A stretch of 64,000 nt of DNA from Parabacteroides chongii (GTDB lineage: Bacteria > Bacteroidota > Bacteroidia > Bacteroidales > Tannerellaceae): the NCBI RefSeq assembly GCF_029581355.1, contig NZ_CP120849.1:590501-654500 (forward strand). The letters are read 5' to 3'. A program made the position numbers and the translations under genes. The notes beneath the pieces are model-generated. The model made no database searches. It worked only from the letters and a program-made list of their open reading frames with translations, and was not told the origin of the DNA. The stretch's first letter is position 1; every line of letters begins with the position of its first letter. Below, piece by piece: positions 54,147-62,917 of the stretch.

Positions 54147-57128
54147 ATGAAAAAAACTCTTTTATTGATCACATTGATCACCACACTGGGAGGATGCTCG
54201 AATCGGGCATCCTTCCCGGATGGGAAAAGCCAGTACCAGGAATTTTCGCCAGACGGTATTCCTTTTGTCATCACACAAACACCCTGGGACGTGGATGGAT
54301 CCGGAAACCATCGCGCCGTCGTTTTGGTCAGTGACATACAAGCCGACGCTGTCATTGCAACCCTCCCCTGGCGGCGACCGGATATGCGGCCGGAAACCAA
54401 ACGGATTATTGTCACCAATGCCCGGACAGGAGAAAACATCCGGAACGTTACCGTACTGGAACTCACTCCGGAAACAGGGAAAATAGCTTTTCAACCTCGG
54501 GAAGCAGGCGAATACTATATCTATTATCTGCCTTATAAATTCAGGAAAGGATCTGACGATGCCCGTTATGGTAAACCCTGGAACGATTATTTGTCACCGG
54601 AAGAGATTGCCGATACCGACTGGAAAGCAAATGTCAATAAAAACCAATCAACCCTCCCGCAGGTTAAAGTCAAACAATTCGAAAGCCGTTCGGAATTCGA
54701 TTTTTTCACCCCGATGGGACTCATCGCTACCAGCGAAGAGGAACAAGTCTTAGCAAAACAAGCTCAGGACGGCTTCCTTATCTTTCCGGAAGACAGAGCA
54801 TTTCCGATCCGCCTGTCCAAAAGGCTTCCGGTACGATGGATAGAAAAAGGTTCTTCTTCCGAATTCTCCGGTATGGCAACCAAAAACGAATACTATACCT
54901 GGCAAATTGGTGTTTGGGCAGCACAAAAAGAGCTGAACAATATCCGGCTTTCCTTCAGTGATTTCGCTTCCGGCAGCCATATCATCCGGGCATCGGAAGC
55001 AACCTGTTTCAACCAGGAAGGCATCAACTGGGACGGTAATCCGATCCGATTCACGGTAAATATTCCCGCCGGTCATATACAAGCACTATGGTGCGGACTA
55101 CAAATACCGGAAAATGCCAGTCCGGGGAATTATCAGGGTACAGTAACCCTGACCTCCGATAATGCAGCCCCCCAGACAATCCGGATAAACCTTCAAGTAA
55201 CTAATGATTTCCTGACTGACAAAGGAGATGGAGAACTCTGGCGTCATTCACGCCTCAGATGGCTGAACTCCACGATCGGAACCGACAATCTGCCGGTAAC
55301 ACCTTACACTGCAATGCAGGTAACCGACAACCGAATCACCGCTACTGATAAATATCTGACAATAGACGGGAACGGACTGCCGGAAGCAATCGAAATAAAT
55401 AACCGACCGATCATAAGAAAACCATTCAGTTTCATCGTCGAGACATCACAAGGTCCCGTTACCTTTAACAGTGAAAACATCCGCATAAAAAAAGAAGTAG
55501 ATGGCTTGGTTTCATGGACTGCATCCTCCACTCAGAACGATATCAGCTTCGATTGTAAGGCTTATATGGAATACGACGGATACATCCGTTACCACCTGAA
55601 AGTCTCTGCCGCACACGAAATGATCGTAAATAACATCAAACTGATAACCGATTATGCCTCCGTTTCTTCGGAATATTTCATGGGAACCGGTTATAGTGGC
55701 GGAAAACGCCCGGAACATTATACATGGGACTGGAAAGGTCCGTGGGATAGTTATTGGATGGGAGGTCCAAAGTCCGGACTACATGTAGAATTCCGAGGCG
55801 GCACTTACCACGGTCCGCTGATCAACGACTATAAACCGGCACCTACCCCGGTATGGTCAAACAACGGGAACGGGCATATTCTCGTCAACGGAACAACAGT
55901 CATCGCACAGACTGGAAAAGATACGCTCGGCTCGGTTCCAAAAGACTTTGAGTTCGCATTACTGGTCACTCCGGTCAAGCCCGCCAACCCGTCCAAACAT
56001 TTCTCCGAAAGGTATTATCATGCCAACCCGAACGGTTTCGCACAGGCTGCCACCGAAGGAGCCAACGTTGCCAACATCCACCACTCGCAGAACCTGAACC
56101 CGGTAATTAACTATCCGTTCATTGTCCGCGACTCCCTTATAGAATATATTAATGAGCAGCATAAAGCAAATCGGAAAGTGAAACTTTACTACACGATCCG
56201 GGAACTGACTAATTATGCTACCGAAATATATGCATTAAAAAGCCTGAACCACGAAATATTCGTTGCAGGAGTCGGTTACGGCCTCCCCTGGCATTGCGAA
56301 CATCTGATCGACGACTACAAGGCTGCCTGGTATACGGAACTGCCCGGACAACACTCGGATGCTGCCCTCGTATTAAATGGTTTCTCCCGCTGGATAAATT
56401 ATTATCTGGAAGGATTGCGCTGGATGTTCGAAAACTATCAGATAGACGGAATCTATATGGATGATGTGTCCTTCGACCGTACTGTAATGAAACGAATGAA
56501 AAAGATCATGGCACAATATCGTCCTAATGCATTGATAGACCTCCACTCAAATACCGGTTATTCAATCGGACCAGCCAACCAGTACACAGACTTCTTCCCG
56601 TATGTGGATCGTCTTTGGTTTGGCGAGAGCTTCAAATACAACCAGATGCGCCCCGACGAATGGTTCGTAACTTTCTCCGGTATTCCTTTCGGACAAATGA
56701 GCGAAATGTTACAAGATGGAGGCAACCGGTATCTCGGTATGGTTTACGGCACAACAGCCCGTCATTCATACGGTCAGTTCTCACCGGCACCGGTATGGGC
56801 TTTATGGAAATCCTTCGGTATCACCGAAGCAAATATGCTCGGCTATTGGGACAATGATTGCCCGGTACGCTCTAACCATCCGGACGTTAAAGTCACGGTA
56901 TATGTAAAACCTCAGGAAACATTATTGGCTATTGGTAATTTTGATACGAAAGATCAGACCATCAAGCTGGATTACAACTGGATAACATTGGGTATCGATC
57001 CGTCAAAAGCCATACTATATGCTCCTGAAATAGCAGACTTCCAGCAAGAACATACGTTCGGTATCAATGAAAGTATTCCGGTCAGCAGCAAAAAAGGCTG
57101 GTTACTGATCGTCAAAGAGAAAAAATAA
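54147..57128 (+). CDS. Large lipoprotein with GH123/DUF6067-like TIM-barrel region, putative glycosidase
   Basis: 993 residues from MKKTLLLITLITTLGGCSN (lipobox Cys); a start at 54126 adds seven residues. The N-terminal 350 residues are sheet-rich (YYIYYLPYKFRKGSDDARYG, LPVRWIEKGSSSEFSGMA, NEYYTWQIGVWA), like the N-domain of GH123-type proteins. The C-terminal half looks like a TIM barrel: KLYYTIRELTNYATEIYAL, WMFENYQIDGIYMDDVSFDR (acidic pair after a strand), ALIDLHSNTGYSIG, and RLWFGESFKYNQMRPDEW. The product is probably a cell-surface glycosidase of a poorly described family. It follows GH110 directly, so it may act on the glycan exposed once alpha-galactose is gone. The activity is not known. 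Confidence 0.65.
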   Translation: MKKTLLLITLITTLGGCSNRASFPDGKSQYQEFSPDGIPFVITQTPWDVDGSGNHRAVVLVSDIQADAVIATLPWRRPDMRPETKRIIVTNARTGENIRNVTVLELTPETGKIAFQPREAGEYYIYYLPYKFRKGSDDARYGKPWNDYLSPEEIADTDWKANVNKNQSTLPQVKVKQFESRSEFDFFTPMGLIATSEEEQVLAKQAQDGFLIFPEDRAFPIRLSKRLPVRWIEKGSSSEFSGMATKNEYYTWQIGVWAAQKELNNIRLSFSDFASGSHIIRASEATCFNQEGINWDGNPIRFTVNIPAGHIQALWCGLQIPENASPGNYQGTVTLTSDNAAPQTIRINLQVTNDFLTDKGDGELWRHSRLRWLNSTIGTDNLPVTPYTAMQVTDNRITATDKYLTIDGNGLPEAIEINNRPIIRKPFSFIVETSQGPVTFNSENIRIKKEVDGLVSWTASSTQNDISFDCKAYMEYDGYIRYHLKVSAAHEMIVNNIKLITDYASVSSEYFMGTGYSGGKRPEHYTWDWKGPWDSYWMGGPKSGLHVEFRGGTYHGPLINDYKPAPTPVWSNNGNGHILVNGTTVIAQTGKDTLGSVPKDFEFALLVTPVKPANPSKHFSERYYHANPNGFAQAATEGANVANIHHSQNLNPVINYPFIVRDSLIEYINEQHKANRKVKLYYTIRELTNYATEIYALKSLNHEIFVAGVGYGLPWHCEHLIDDYKAAWYTELPGQHSDAALVLNGFSRWINYYLEGLRWMFENYQIDGIYMDDVSFDRTVMKRMKKIMAQYRPNALIDLHSNTGYSIGPANQYTDFFPYVDRLWFGESFKYNQMRPDEWFVTFSGIPFGQMSEMLQDGGNRYLGMVYGTTARHSYGQFSPAPVWALWKSFGITEANMLGYWDNDCPVRSNHPDVKVTVYVKPQETLLAIGNFDTKDQTIKLDYNWITLGIDPSKAILYAPEIADFQQEHTFGINESIPVSSKKGWLLIVKEKK

Positions 57129-57153
57129 AAGTTTAAGCAGAAAAATCATTTAT

Positions 57154-57209
57154 AACATTCATTCGATAGGATAACAAACAATATTTCAATCCTTTATCGA
57201 ATGAATGTT
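57154..57209 (+). terminator. Terminator at the end of PUL 3
   Basis: AACATTCATTCGATA-GGAT and its complement (57154-57173, 57189-57209) form a stem of about 19 bp with a two-base bulge, followed by TTTCCCATTTT. Confidence 0.75.
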
Positions 57210-57401
57210 TCCCATTTTAAAGGTCCATAACCGGCAATCAGTGAAAGACTATCCATTTCCTTAATTTTCTTTGGGACCCATACCATGAATCTTCTTATTA
57301 TCAGAAAGATAAATCACAAAAATGAATAATGAATGGTGATTTTAATATTTTTATTGTTGTAAGTTGTAACCAAATTGCCGAACTTGCGTCCATTAGGTAG
57401 G

Positions 57402-57959
57402 ATGGAGTTGTATAGCGACGCATATTACATAGAAAGAATAGTTGCGGGAGATACAGGTTGCTTTGCCTGCCTTCTGGATAAATACAGCCGTCCGGTTCAT
57501 TCGTTAATCCTTAAAATGGTACGTAATAAGGAGGATGCGGAAGAACTGGCGCAGGATGTATTTATGAAAGTATTTCGTAACTTGCCGTCGTTTAAAGCCG
57601 ATTGCAGCTTCTCCACCTGGATCTACCGTATAGCTTACAATACGGCTATATCGGAACTCCGCAGGAAGAAGCAGGAATTCGTTGCCATCGAAGAGCCACA
57701 GATCAGCAACGTATCGGAAGAGGCTGTCAGCGAACTGCTGGGGAGCGTATCCCCGACCGAACAACTCGACCGGCTGGAAGCAGCCCTGACCCTGCTCCCA
57801 CCGGACGAAAGAGCATTGATACTACTTTTTTATATGAAAGAAAAGACGGTGGAAGAATTAACCGTCATTACCGGTTTCAGTGCATCCAACATCAAAGTGA
57901 AACTGCACCGCATACGGAAAAAGTTATTTTTATTAATCAAAGGAATGGAGGAAAAATAA
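57402..57959 (+). CDS. ECF-type sigma factor with an adjacent membrane protein gene
   Basis: 185 residues from MELYSDAYYIERIVAGD (GTAGG just before the ATG); an in-frame start at 57375 is possible. Region 2: FACLLDKYSRPVHSLILKMV, then EDAEELAQDVFMKVFRNLPSF and FSTWIYRIAYNTAISELRRKK. Region 4: LPPDERALILLFYMKEKTVEELTVITGFSASNIKVKLHRIRKKL. It is more like classical RpoE-type ECF factors than the FecR-linked ones in this window. The following small membrane gene starts two bases after the stop codon and is probably its regulator. Confidence 0.9.
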   Translation: MELYSDAYYIERIVAGDTGCFACLLDKYSRPVHSLILKMVRNKEDAEELAQDVFMKVFRNLPSFKADCSFSTWIYRIAYNTAISELRRKKQEFVAIEEPQISNVSEEAVSELLGSVSPTEQLDRLEAALTLLPPDERALILLFYMKEKTVEELTVITGFSASNIKVKLHRIRKKLFLLIKGMEEK

Positions 57960-57961
57960 AG

Positions 57962-58327
57962 ATGGACAATCATAAAAAGAACCCGGATATACTGGAGAAA
58001 CTGTTCAGGCAAATGCCGGAAGAAGAACTGCCGGCTTCCTTCCGTCTGAAAATTATGCAACAGATAGCCGGCGAAACGGTTAAAGCCAGGAAACGTAACG
58101 AACGATTCGGGCTGGCGGCAGTCATTGCTGCTTCGCTGGGGATGCTGGGGATGGCTGTCATTTCTATTCTTTATTATATAGGGTTACCGGAAACGACCGG
58201 GATGCAGATGAACTGGCCGAAAATTGATATCTCCGCCTTTGGTTTCTATTTCTATATCGGTATATTGGCATTGTTACTCCTGTTCCTCGATTATAAATTC
58301 AGGAAGGCATTCCGTAAAGAGAAATAA
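57962..58327 (+). CDS. Two-helix membrane protein, probable anti-sigma partner
   Basis: 121 residues from MDNHKKNPDILEKLFRQMPE. A cytoplasmic N-terminus (about 1-50, with PEEELPASFRLKIMQQIA) is followed by two membrane helices (FGLAAVIAASLGMLGMAVIS near 50-70 and FYFYIGILALLLLFLDY near 93-110) and a basic tail. It starts two bases after the ECF sigma stop, so the two genes are coupled. An anti-sigma factor of the simple membrane type is inferred from position and topology; no zinc-binding motif is present. The gene is followed by rpsA on the same strand. Confidence 0.72.
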   Translation: MDNHKKNPDILEKLFRQMPEEELPASFRLKIMQQIAGETVKARKRNERFGLAAVIAASLGMLGMAVISILYYIGLPETTGMQMNWPKIDISAFGFYFYIGILALLLLFLDYKFRKAFRKEK

Positions 58328-58362
58328 CAGATAAGGGAAACGTATTTTCAGGAGTAAAACTA

Positions 58363-58392
58363 TTGTCTATCAGAAAAAAAGCGTTACCTTTG
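58363..58392 (+). promoter_or_regulatory. rpsA promoter
   Basis: TACCTTTG (58385-58392) with TTG (58363-58365) and a 19-base spacer: a textbook Bacteroidota promoter, predicting a leader of about 70 bases. Confidence 0.7.
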
Positions 58393-58467
58393 CCCCGATT
58401 TTTGAGATATGACAACATAATGTCTAACTTACTAATTAAAACAAACTTAAGTATTAACAATTAGAGA

Positions 58468-60267
58468 ATGGAAAATTTAAAGAACATTCAGCCGGTTGAA
58501 GATTTCAACTGGGACTCCTATGAAAAAGGGGAAACTTACGGTGACGTAAGCAAGGACGACCTTGTAAAAACGTATGACGAAACCCTGAACACTGTAAAGG
58601 ATAAGGAAGTCGTTATGGGAACCGTTACTGCAATGAACAAACGTGAAGTTGTAGTGAACATCGGTTTCAAATCAGACGGTGTTGTATCAATGGCGGAATT
58701 CCGTTACAATCCGGATCTGAAAATTGGTGACGAAGTAGAAGTATACATCGAAAACCAGGAAGACAAAAAAGGACAGCTGATCCTGTCTCACAAGAAAGCT
58801 CGCGCTACACGTTCTTGGGATCGTGTTAACGAAGCTCTTGAAAAAGACGAAATTATCAAAGGTTACATCAAATGTCGTACGAAGGGCGGTATGATCGTTG
58901 ACGTATTCGGTATCGAAGCATTCTTACCGGGTTCTCAGATCGACGTTAAACCGATCCGCGATTATGATGTATTCGTAGGAAAGACAATGGAATTCAAGAT
59001 CGTGAAGATCAACCAGGAATTCAAAAACGTTGTTGTATCTCACAAGGCTCTTATCGAAGCAGAGCTTGAAGCACAGAAGAAAGACATTATCTCTAAACTG
59101 GAAAAAGGACAGGTACTGGAAGGAACTGTTAAGAACATCACTTCTTACGGTGTATTCATCGACCTGGGTGGCGTAGACGGTTTGATCCACATCACAGACC
59201 TTTCTTGGGGCCGTGTTTCTCATCCGGAAGAAATCGTTCAGCTTGATCAGAAGATCAACGTTGTTATCCTTGACTTCGACGATGAAAAGAAACGTATCGC
59301 TTTGGGCTTGAAACAACTGACTCCGCATCCTTGGGATGCTTTGGATCCTAACTTGAAGGTTGGTGACAAGGTAAAAGGTAAAGTAGTTGTTATGGCTGAC
59401 TACGGTGCATTCATCGAAATCGCTCCGGGCGTAGAAGGTTTGATCCACGTATCAGAAATGAGCTGGACTCAGCACCTGCGTTCTGCTCAGGACTTCATGA
59501 AGGTTGGTGACGAAATCGAAGCAGTTATCCTGACTTTGGATCGTGACGAACGTAAGATGTCTTTGGGTATCAAACAGCTGAAAGCTGACCCATGGGAAGA
59601 TATCGAATCTCGTTTCCCGGTTGGTTCACGCCACACAGCAAAAGTACGTAACTTCACTAACTTCGGTGTATTCGTAGAAATCGAAGAAGGCGTAGACGGA
59701 CTGATCCACATCTCTGACCTTTCTTGGACTAAGAAGATCAAACACCCGAGCGAATTCACTCAGATCGGTGCAGAAATCGAAGTTCAGGTTCTGGAAATCG
59801 ACAAGGAAAACCGTCGTTTGAGCTTAGGCCACAAACAGCTGGAAGAAAATCCTTGGGATGTATTTGAAACGATCTTTACAGTAGGTTCAATCCACGAAGG
59901 AACAATCATTGAAGTACTGGATAAGGGCGCTGTAGTTTCTCTGCCTTACGGTGTAGAAGGTTTCGCAACTCCGAAACACCTGGTAAAAGAAGACGGTTCT
60001 CAGGCTGCTGTTGACGAAAAACTGCAGTTCAAGGTAATCGAATTCAACAAAGAAGCAAAACGTATCATCCTTTCTCATAGCCGTATCTTCGAAGATGAAC
60101 AGAAGGGTGCAAAGAAAGATGCTCCTGCAGGTGACAAAAAGCCGGCTGCAAGACGCAACAACAAGAACGAAGAGTCTTCTGCAATGGTAACTGGTCCGGT
60201 TGAAAAAACTACACTGGGTGACATTGAAGAACTGGCTGCTTTGAAAGAAAAACTTTCAGGCAAATAA
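58468..60267 (+). CDS. rpsA: 30S ribosomal protein S1
   Basis: 599 residues with six S1 RNA-binding domains at roughly 45-115, 130-195, 215-282, 300-370, 387-456 and 473-545. Repeated signatures are ITSYGVFIDLGGVDGLIHIT, MADYGAFIEIAPGVEGLIHV and FTNFGVFVEIEEGVDGLIHI. S1 brings mRNA to the 30S subunit. The C-terminal tail (KGAKKDAPAGDKKPAARRNNKNEE) is Lys/Ala-rich and disordered, as often seen in Bacteroidetes. Codon use is strongly biased, as expected for a highly expressed gene. Its own promoter and terminator frame it. Confidence 0.97.
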   Translation: MENLKNIQPVEDFNWDSYEKGETYGDVSKDDLVKTYDETLNTVKDKEVVMGTVTAMNKREVVVNIGFKSDGVVSMAEFRYNPDLKIGDEVEVYIENQEDKKGQLILSHKKARATRSWDRVNEALEKDEIIKGYIKCRTKGGMIVDVFGIEAFLPGSQIDVKPIRDYDVFVGKTMEFKIVKINQEFKNVVVSHKALIEAELEAQKKDIISKLEKGQVLEGTVKNITSYGVFIDLGGVDGLIHITDLSWGRVSHPEEIVQLDQKINVVILDFDDEKKRIALGLKQLTPHPWDALDPNLKVGDKVKGKVVVMADYGAFIEIAPGVEGLIHVSEMSWTQHLRSAQDFMKVGDEIEAVILTLDRDERKMSLGIKQLKADPWEDIESRFPVGSRHTAKVRNFTNFGVFVEIEEGVDGLIHISDLSWTKKIKHPSEFTQIGAEIEVQVLEIDKENRRLSLGHKQLEENPWDVFETIFTVGSIHEGTIIEVLDKGAVVSLPYGVEGFATPKHLVKEDGSQAAVDEKLQFKVIEFNKEAKRIILSHSRIFEDEQKGAKKDAPAGDKKPAARRNNKNEESSAMVTGPVEKTTLGDIEELAALKEKLSGK

Positions 60268-60291
60268 TCAGGTCTTACTGATAACAAATAT

Positions 60292-60323
60292 AAAAGGAGC
60301 TGTTTTCAAAAACAGCTCCTTTT
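60292..60323 (+). terminator. rpsA terminator
   Basis: AAAAGGAGCTGTTTT and its complement (60292-60306, 60309-60323) with a tiny loop, followed by TCTTTAT after the T-run. Very strong intrinsic terminator. Confidence 0.9.
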
Positions 60324-60463
60324 TCTTTATAACCAACCCGATACGGCCCATCTTTGTCCCCAACGCATGTATTTGTTGATTTTCATATAATATTTAGCAC
60401 CTATTGCTTGCGTAATTTAAATTAATTACAGAACTTTGTTGATATTACTCCAATATAAATATT

Positions 60464-60853
60464 ATGGAAGAAAATACAACAGACAAAGGCATAACAATTC
60501 TCATCGCAGAGGATGAAGAAAGCAATTTCTTATTACTAAAAACTATACTGAAGAAACATTGTAATGTTCTTCATGCAAAGACCGGAAAAGAATTGTTGGA
60601 GATATATAAGAAAGAACATGCAGACCTGATCCTTATGGATATCAAAATGCCGGAAATGAACGGTATAGATGCCCTGAAGGAGATCAGAAAGTTCGATCAG
60701 GATATCCCCGTGATTATGCAATCGGCCTATGCCTTTGAAAATGATATGGAATCGGCACGTCAGGCCGGAAGTAACGGATTCGTGACCAAACCGATCAACA
60801 TCAAAGAACTCAAAGCGGTTCTTTCCAGTTTCCTGCCGGCGCTGACATGGTAA
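60464..60853 (+). CDS. Single-domain response regulator (CheY-like)
   Basis: 129 residues: a receiver domain only. Acidic residues E16-D17-E18 bind Mg, D59 in LILMDIKMPEMNG is the phosphate acceptor, S87 (MQSAYA) and K109 (VTKPIN) complete the switch. There is no DNA-binding or enzymatic output domain, so it must act by protein contact, for instance in a phosphorelay. No histidine kinase lies nearby. It is bounded by terminators on both sides, so it is transcribed alone. Confidence 0.92.
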   Translation: MEENTTDKGITILIAEDEESNFLLLKTILKKHCNVLHAKTGKELLEIYKKEHADLILMDIKMPEMNGIDALKEIRKFDQDIPVIMQSAYAFENDMESARQAGSNGFVTKPINIKELKAVLSSFLPALTW

Positions 60854-60877
60854 ACGCTCTATAACACAACATAAAAA

Positions 60878-60908
60878 AAGGAGATGCTTTTCTAAAAAGT
60901 ATCTCCTT
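60878..60908. terminator. Bidirectional terminator between response regulator and orphan gene
   Basis: AAGGAGATGCTTTT pairs with AAAAGTATCTCCTT (60878-60891, 60895-60908); T-runs follow on both strands (CTATTTTT on plus, TTTTTTTAT on minus). Confidence 0.85.
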
Positions 60909-60930
60909 CTATTTTTAAATAAACATTCGC

Positions 60931-61200
60931 TTACCCATTGGCAGCTTCTGCCTTTTCGCATTCAGCTGCCTGTTCTTGTGCACCATAATAAGCACAGTCT
61001 TCACCGATACCTATCAGCTGATTAATTTCGTGTCTTTTGTCCAAATCGGTAAAATAGGTTTCAACTACTTTATAGATATCAAAACCACCAGTCGATCCGG
61101 CTGCCAAGTTTAAAGACTCTACCATTTTTTTGGCTGCATTGTGAATTTCTTTCTTGTCGATAAGATGCAGCTCATTGCTGTGAATCAGATTTTTTCCCAT
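60931..61200 (-). CDS. Small protein of unknown function
   Basis: 89 residues, MGKNLIHSNELHLIDKKEIH..., without signal peptide or membrane helix. It is mostly helical (KKEIHNAAKKMVESLNLAAG, FDIYKVVETYFTDLDKRHEINQLIGI) with an acidic, Ala/Glu-rich tail (QEQAAECEKAEAANG). I do not recognise the family. The bidirectional terminator at 60878 and sensible codon use support a real gene. It is transcribed convergently with the response regulator. Confidence 0.6.
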   Translation of the reverse strand: MGKNLIHSNELHLIDKKEIHNAAKKMVESLNLAAGSTGGFDIYKVVETYFTDLDKRHEINQLIGIGEDCAYYGAQEQAAECEKAEAANG

Positions 61201-61611
61201 GATGTTTGACTTTAAAGTTATACTTGCTTTTTATTAATAACTACTGAACGAACAAGTAAGTTGTACCTGCTGTTTCTTTACAGCTTTAAATATACAAACA
61301 TCTTCTTATTTTCATACAATTTCAAGCCTTTAATTTCATAGAATCTTCAAATTCGTCAAAAGACCCGGTTTTCTTCCTACTCCGCCGCATTGAATAAAGA
61401 GTTGGAAAAGGCATATCTTACAACAACATTTTTTAGGATATCATACATGAACAAAAACCTATATATACTGGTTTATATTGTTCAACAAGGCACTATCAAT
61501 AAAAAAATGTCAATATACGTGCCATATTTCTTCATTGTCATACCAAAATTCCACAATCCAAATATCATAAGGAACGATGTTTTATTTTTATACACGAAAT
61601 AAAATAGGGTG
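61201..61611. other. Gene-free, AT-rich gap
   Basis: About 410 bases between the orphan gene and the AraC-type regulator. A 70-codon frame (61390-61602) has no recognisable family or ribosome-binding site and is not called. The gap probably holds both promoters. Confidence 0.4.
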
Positions 61612-62523
61612 ATGTCTTTAAATGAAAACAAACTATATGTAGGAAATAATGACACCAGTTATTCTATAAAAAATGATTTAATAATCTATGAGAATGTCAA
61701 ACAAGTTCCTATAACTCCGTATCCATCGTACACAGAATGCGGAATAGTCATATTGTGCTCCGAAGGAAATGCAACATTCAAAGTGCACAATTATGAACAT
61801 GTTCTGAGAAAAAATGAACTGGCCATTTTTCTTCCCGGACAACTTTTATCTGTTAATGCAATAAGCGATGATTTCACCGTAAGTGCATTTTCGATCTCCC
61901 AGTCCTTATTCAATGACGTACTGAGCGGTATCCACAGATTTTCGCCTCACTTCTTCTTTTATATGCGAAGCCACTTTCATTATCCATTAACAGATAGTGA
62001 TTGTTACAACTTTGGGAATTACTATAAAATGGTATATACGAAAGCTTTATCGCCATCCAATTTGTACCCGAGAGAATCAGTCATTCATATACTCCGGATT
62101 CTCTTTTTGGATTTATATAATTCATATAAGATAAATTCACTTCCGCATATTCCGACCATGGATGCTCATAAAAAAGAAGTTGCAGATAAATTCTTTTATC
62201 TGATCATGAAGCATTACAAAGAAAACCGGGAAGTTGCATTCTACGCCAAAGAGTTGTGCATCACTCCTAAATATCTGACAACCGTGATTAAGACAGTCAG
62301 CGGCAAGTCCGCCAAAGACTGGATATTAGAGTATATCATCCTGGAAATTAAAGCATTATTGAGGGATTCGACGCTAAACATCCAGCAAATTGTAATAAAG
62401 ACCAATTTTGCCAACCAATCGTCTTTGGGAAGATTTTTCCGCAAACATACGGGCATGTCTCCCTTAGAGTACAGAAAGAGCATGATCGAAACAAAACAAA
62501 TAGAACAAACATCTAATAACTAA
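61612..62523 (+). CDS. AraC family transcriptional regulator
   Basis: 303 residues from ATG 61612 (a GTG at 61609 is an alternative); AGGG precedes it. The N-terminal part (about 1-170) is cupin-like, with GIVILCSEGNATFKVHNYEHVLRKNELAIFLPGQLLSVN, and would bind a ligand. The C-terminal DNA-binding domain (about 190-295) has the two HTH motifs of the family: REVAFYAKELCITPKYLTTVIKTVSGKSAKDWI and LNIQQIVIKTNFANQSSLGRFFRKHTGMSPLEYR. An HU-family gene follows within 13 bases and is probably co-transcribed. Base composition is AT-rich compared with rpsA and the ECF gene. The regulon is unknown. Confidence 0.92.
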   Translation: MSLNENKLYVGNNDTSYSIKNDLIIYENVKQVPITPYPSYTECGIVILCSEGNATFKVHNYEHVLRKNELAIFLPGQLLSVNAISDDFTVSAFSISQSLFNDVLSGIHRFSPHFFFYMRSHFHYPLTDSDCYNFGNYYKMVYTKALSPSNLYPRESVIHILRILFLDLYNSYKINSLPHIPTMDAHKKEVADKFFYLIMKHYKENREVAFYAKELCITPKYLTTVIKTVSGKSAKDWILEYIILEIKALLRDSTLNIQQIVIKTNFANQSSLGRFFRKHTGMSPLEYRKSMIETKQIEQTSNN

Positions 62524-62535
62524 TAAAATAAAGCT

Positions 62536-62811
62536 ATGAACAGAAGTCAATTAATTAATGAATTAGCAGAAAAAACAGCTATAAGCAAAAAGGATATAAC
62601 AACTATACTTGATGCTTTTACCGAAATGGTCGCAGAAAAGACAAAAGCCGGTGATCGTGTTTTCATCCCCGGATTCGGATCATTCAAACCGCGTCTGCAA
62701 ACAAGCCGTCCGGCAAGAAATCCCAGAAACGGCGATGTAATCCAGCTTACACCACGAACAATCGTACATTTCAAATGTGCCTCTCTTTTATTGGAAAAGA
62801 TGAATAAATAA
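62536..62811 (+). CDS. HU family DNA-binding protein
   Basis: 91 residues, normal HU length. MNRSQLINELAEKTAISKKDITTILDAF is the helical dimer part; GDRVFIPGFGSFKPRLQTSRPARNPRNGD is the beta-arm with the conserved G-F-G-S-F and R-x-x-R-N-P motifs. HU/IHF-type proteins bend DNA. Placed directly after an AraC-type gene, it may assist the same regulatory circuit, but this is an inference. A strong terminator follows at 62819. Confidence 0.94.
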   Translation: MNRSQLINELAEKTAISKKDITTILDAFTEMVAEKTKAGDRVFIPGFGSFKPRLQTSRPARNPRNGDVIQLTPRTIVHFKCASLLLEKMNK

Positions 62812-62818
62812 TAAATAG

Positions 62819-62848
62819 AAAAGGACTTATTTCAAAATAAGTCCTTTT
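62819..62848 (+). terminator. Terminator after the HU gene
   Basis: AAAAGGACTTATTT and AAATAAGTCCTTTT (62819-62832, 62835-62848) with a two-base loop, followed by TTTAT. Confidence 0.9.
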
Positions 62849-62883
62849 TTTATCACAGTCGGGTATACTTATTGATTAAAAAG

Positions 62884-62891
62884 TATCTTTG
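62884..62891 (+). promoter_or_regulatory. -7 box for the last ECF sigma gene
   Basis: TATCTTTG, a perfect TAnnTTTG match 26 bases before ATG 62918. No well-spaced -33 element was found. Confidence 0.5.
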
Positions 62892-62917
62892 CAACCACGG
62901 AGCAGAGTAAAAATTGC

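Noticed and set aside
61390..61602. 70-codon plus-strand frame before the AraC gene
   Set aside because: No family resemblance, no ribosome-binding site, and composition equal to the surrounding AT-rich gap.
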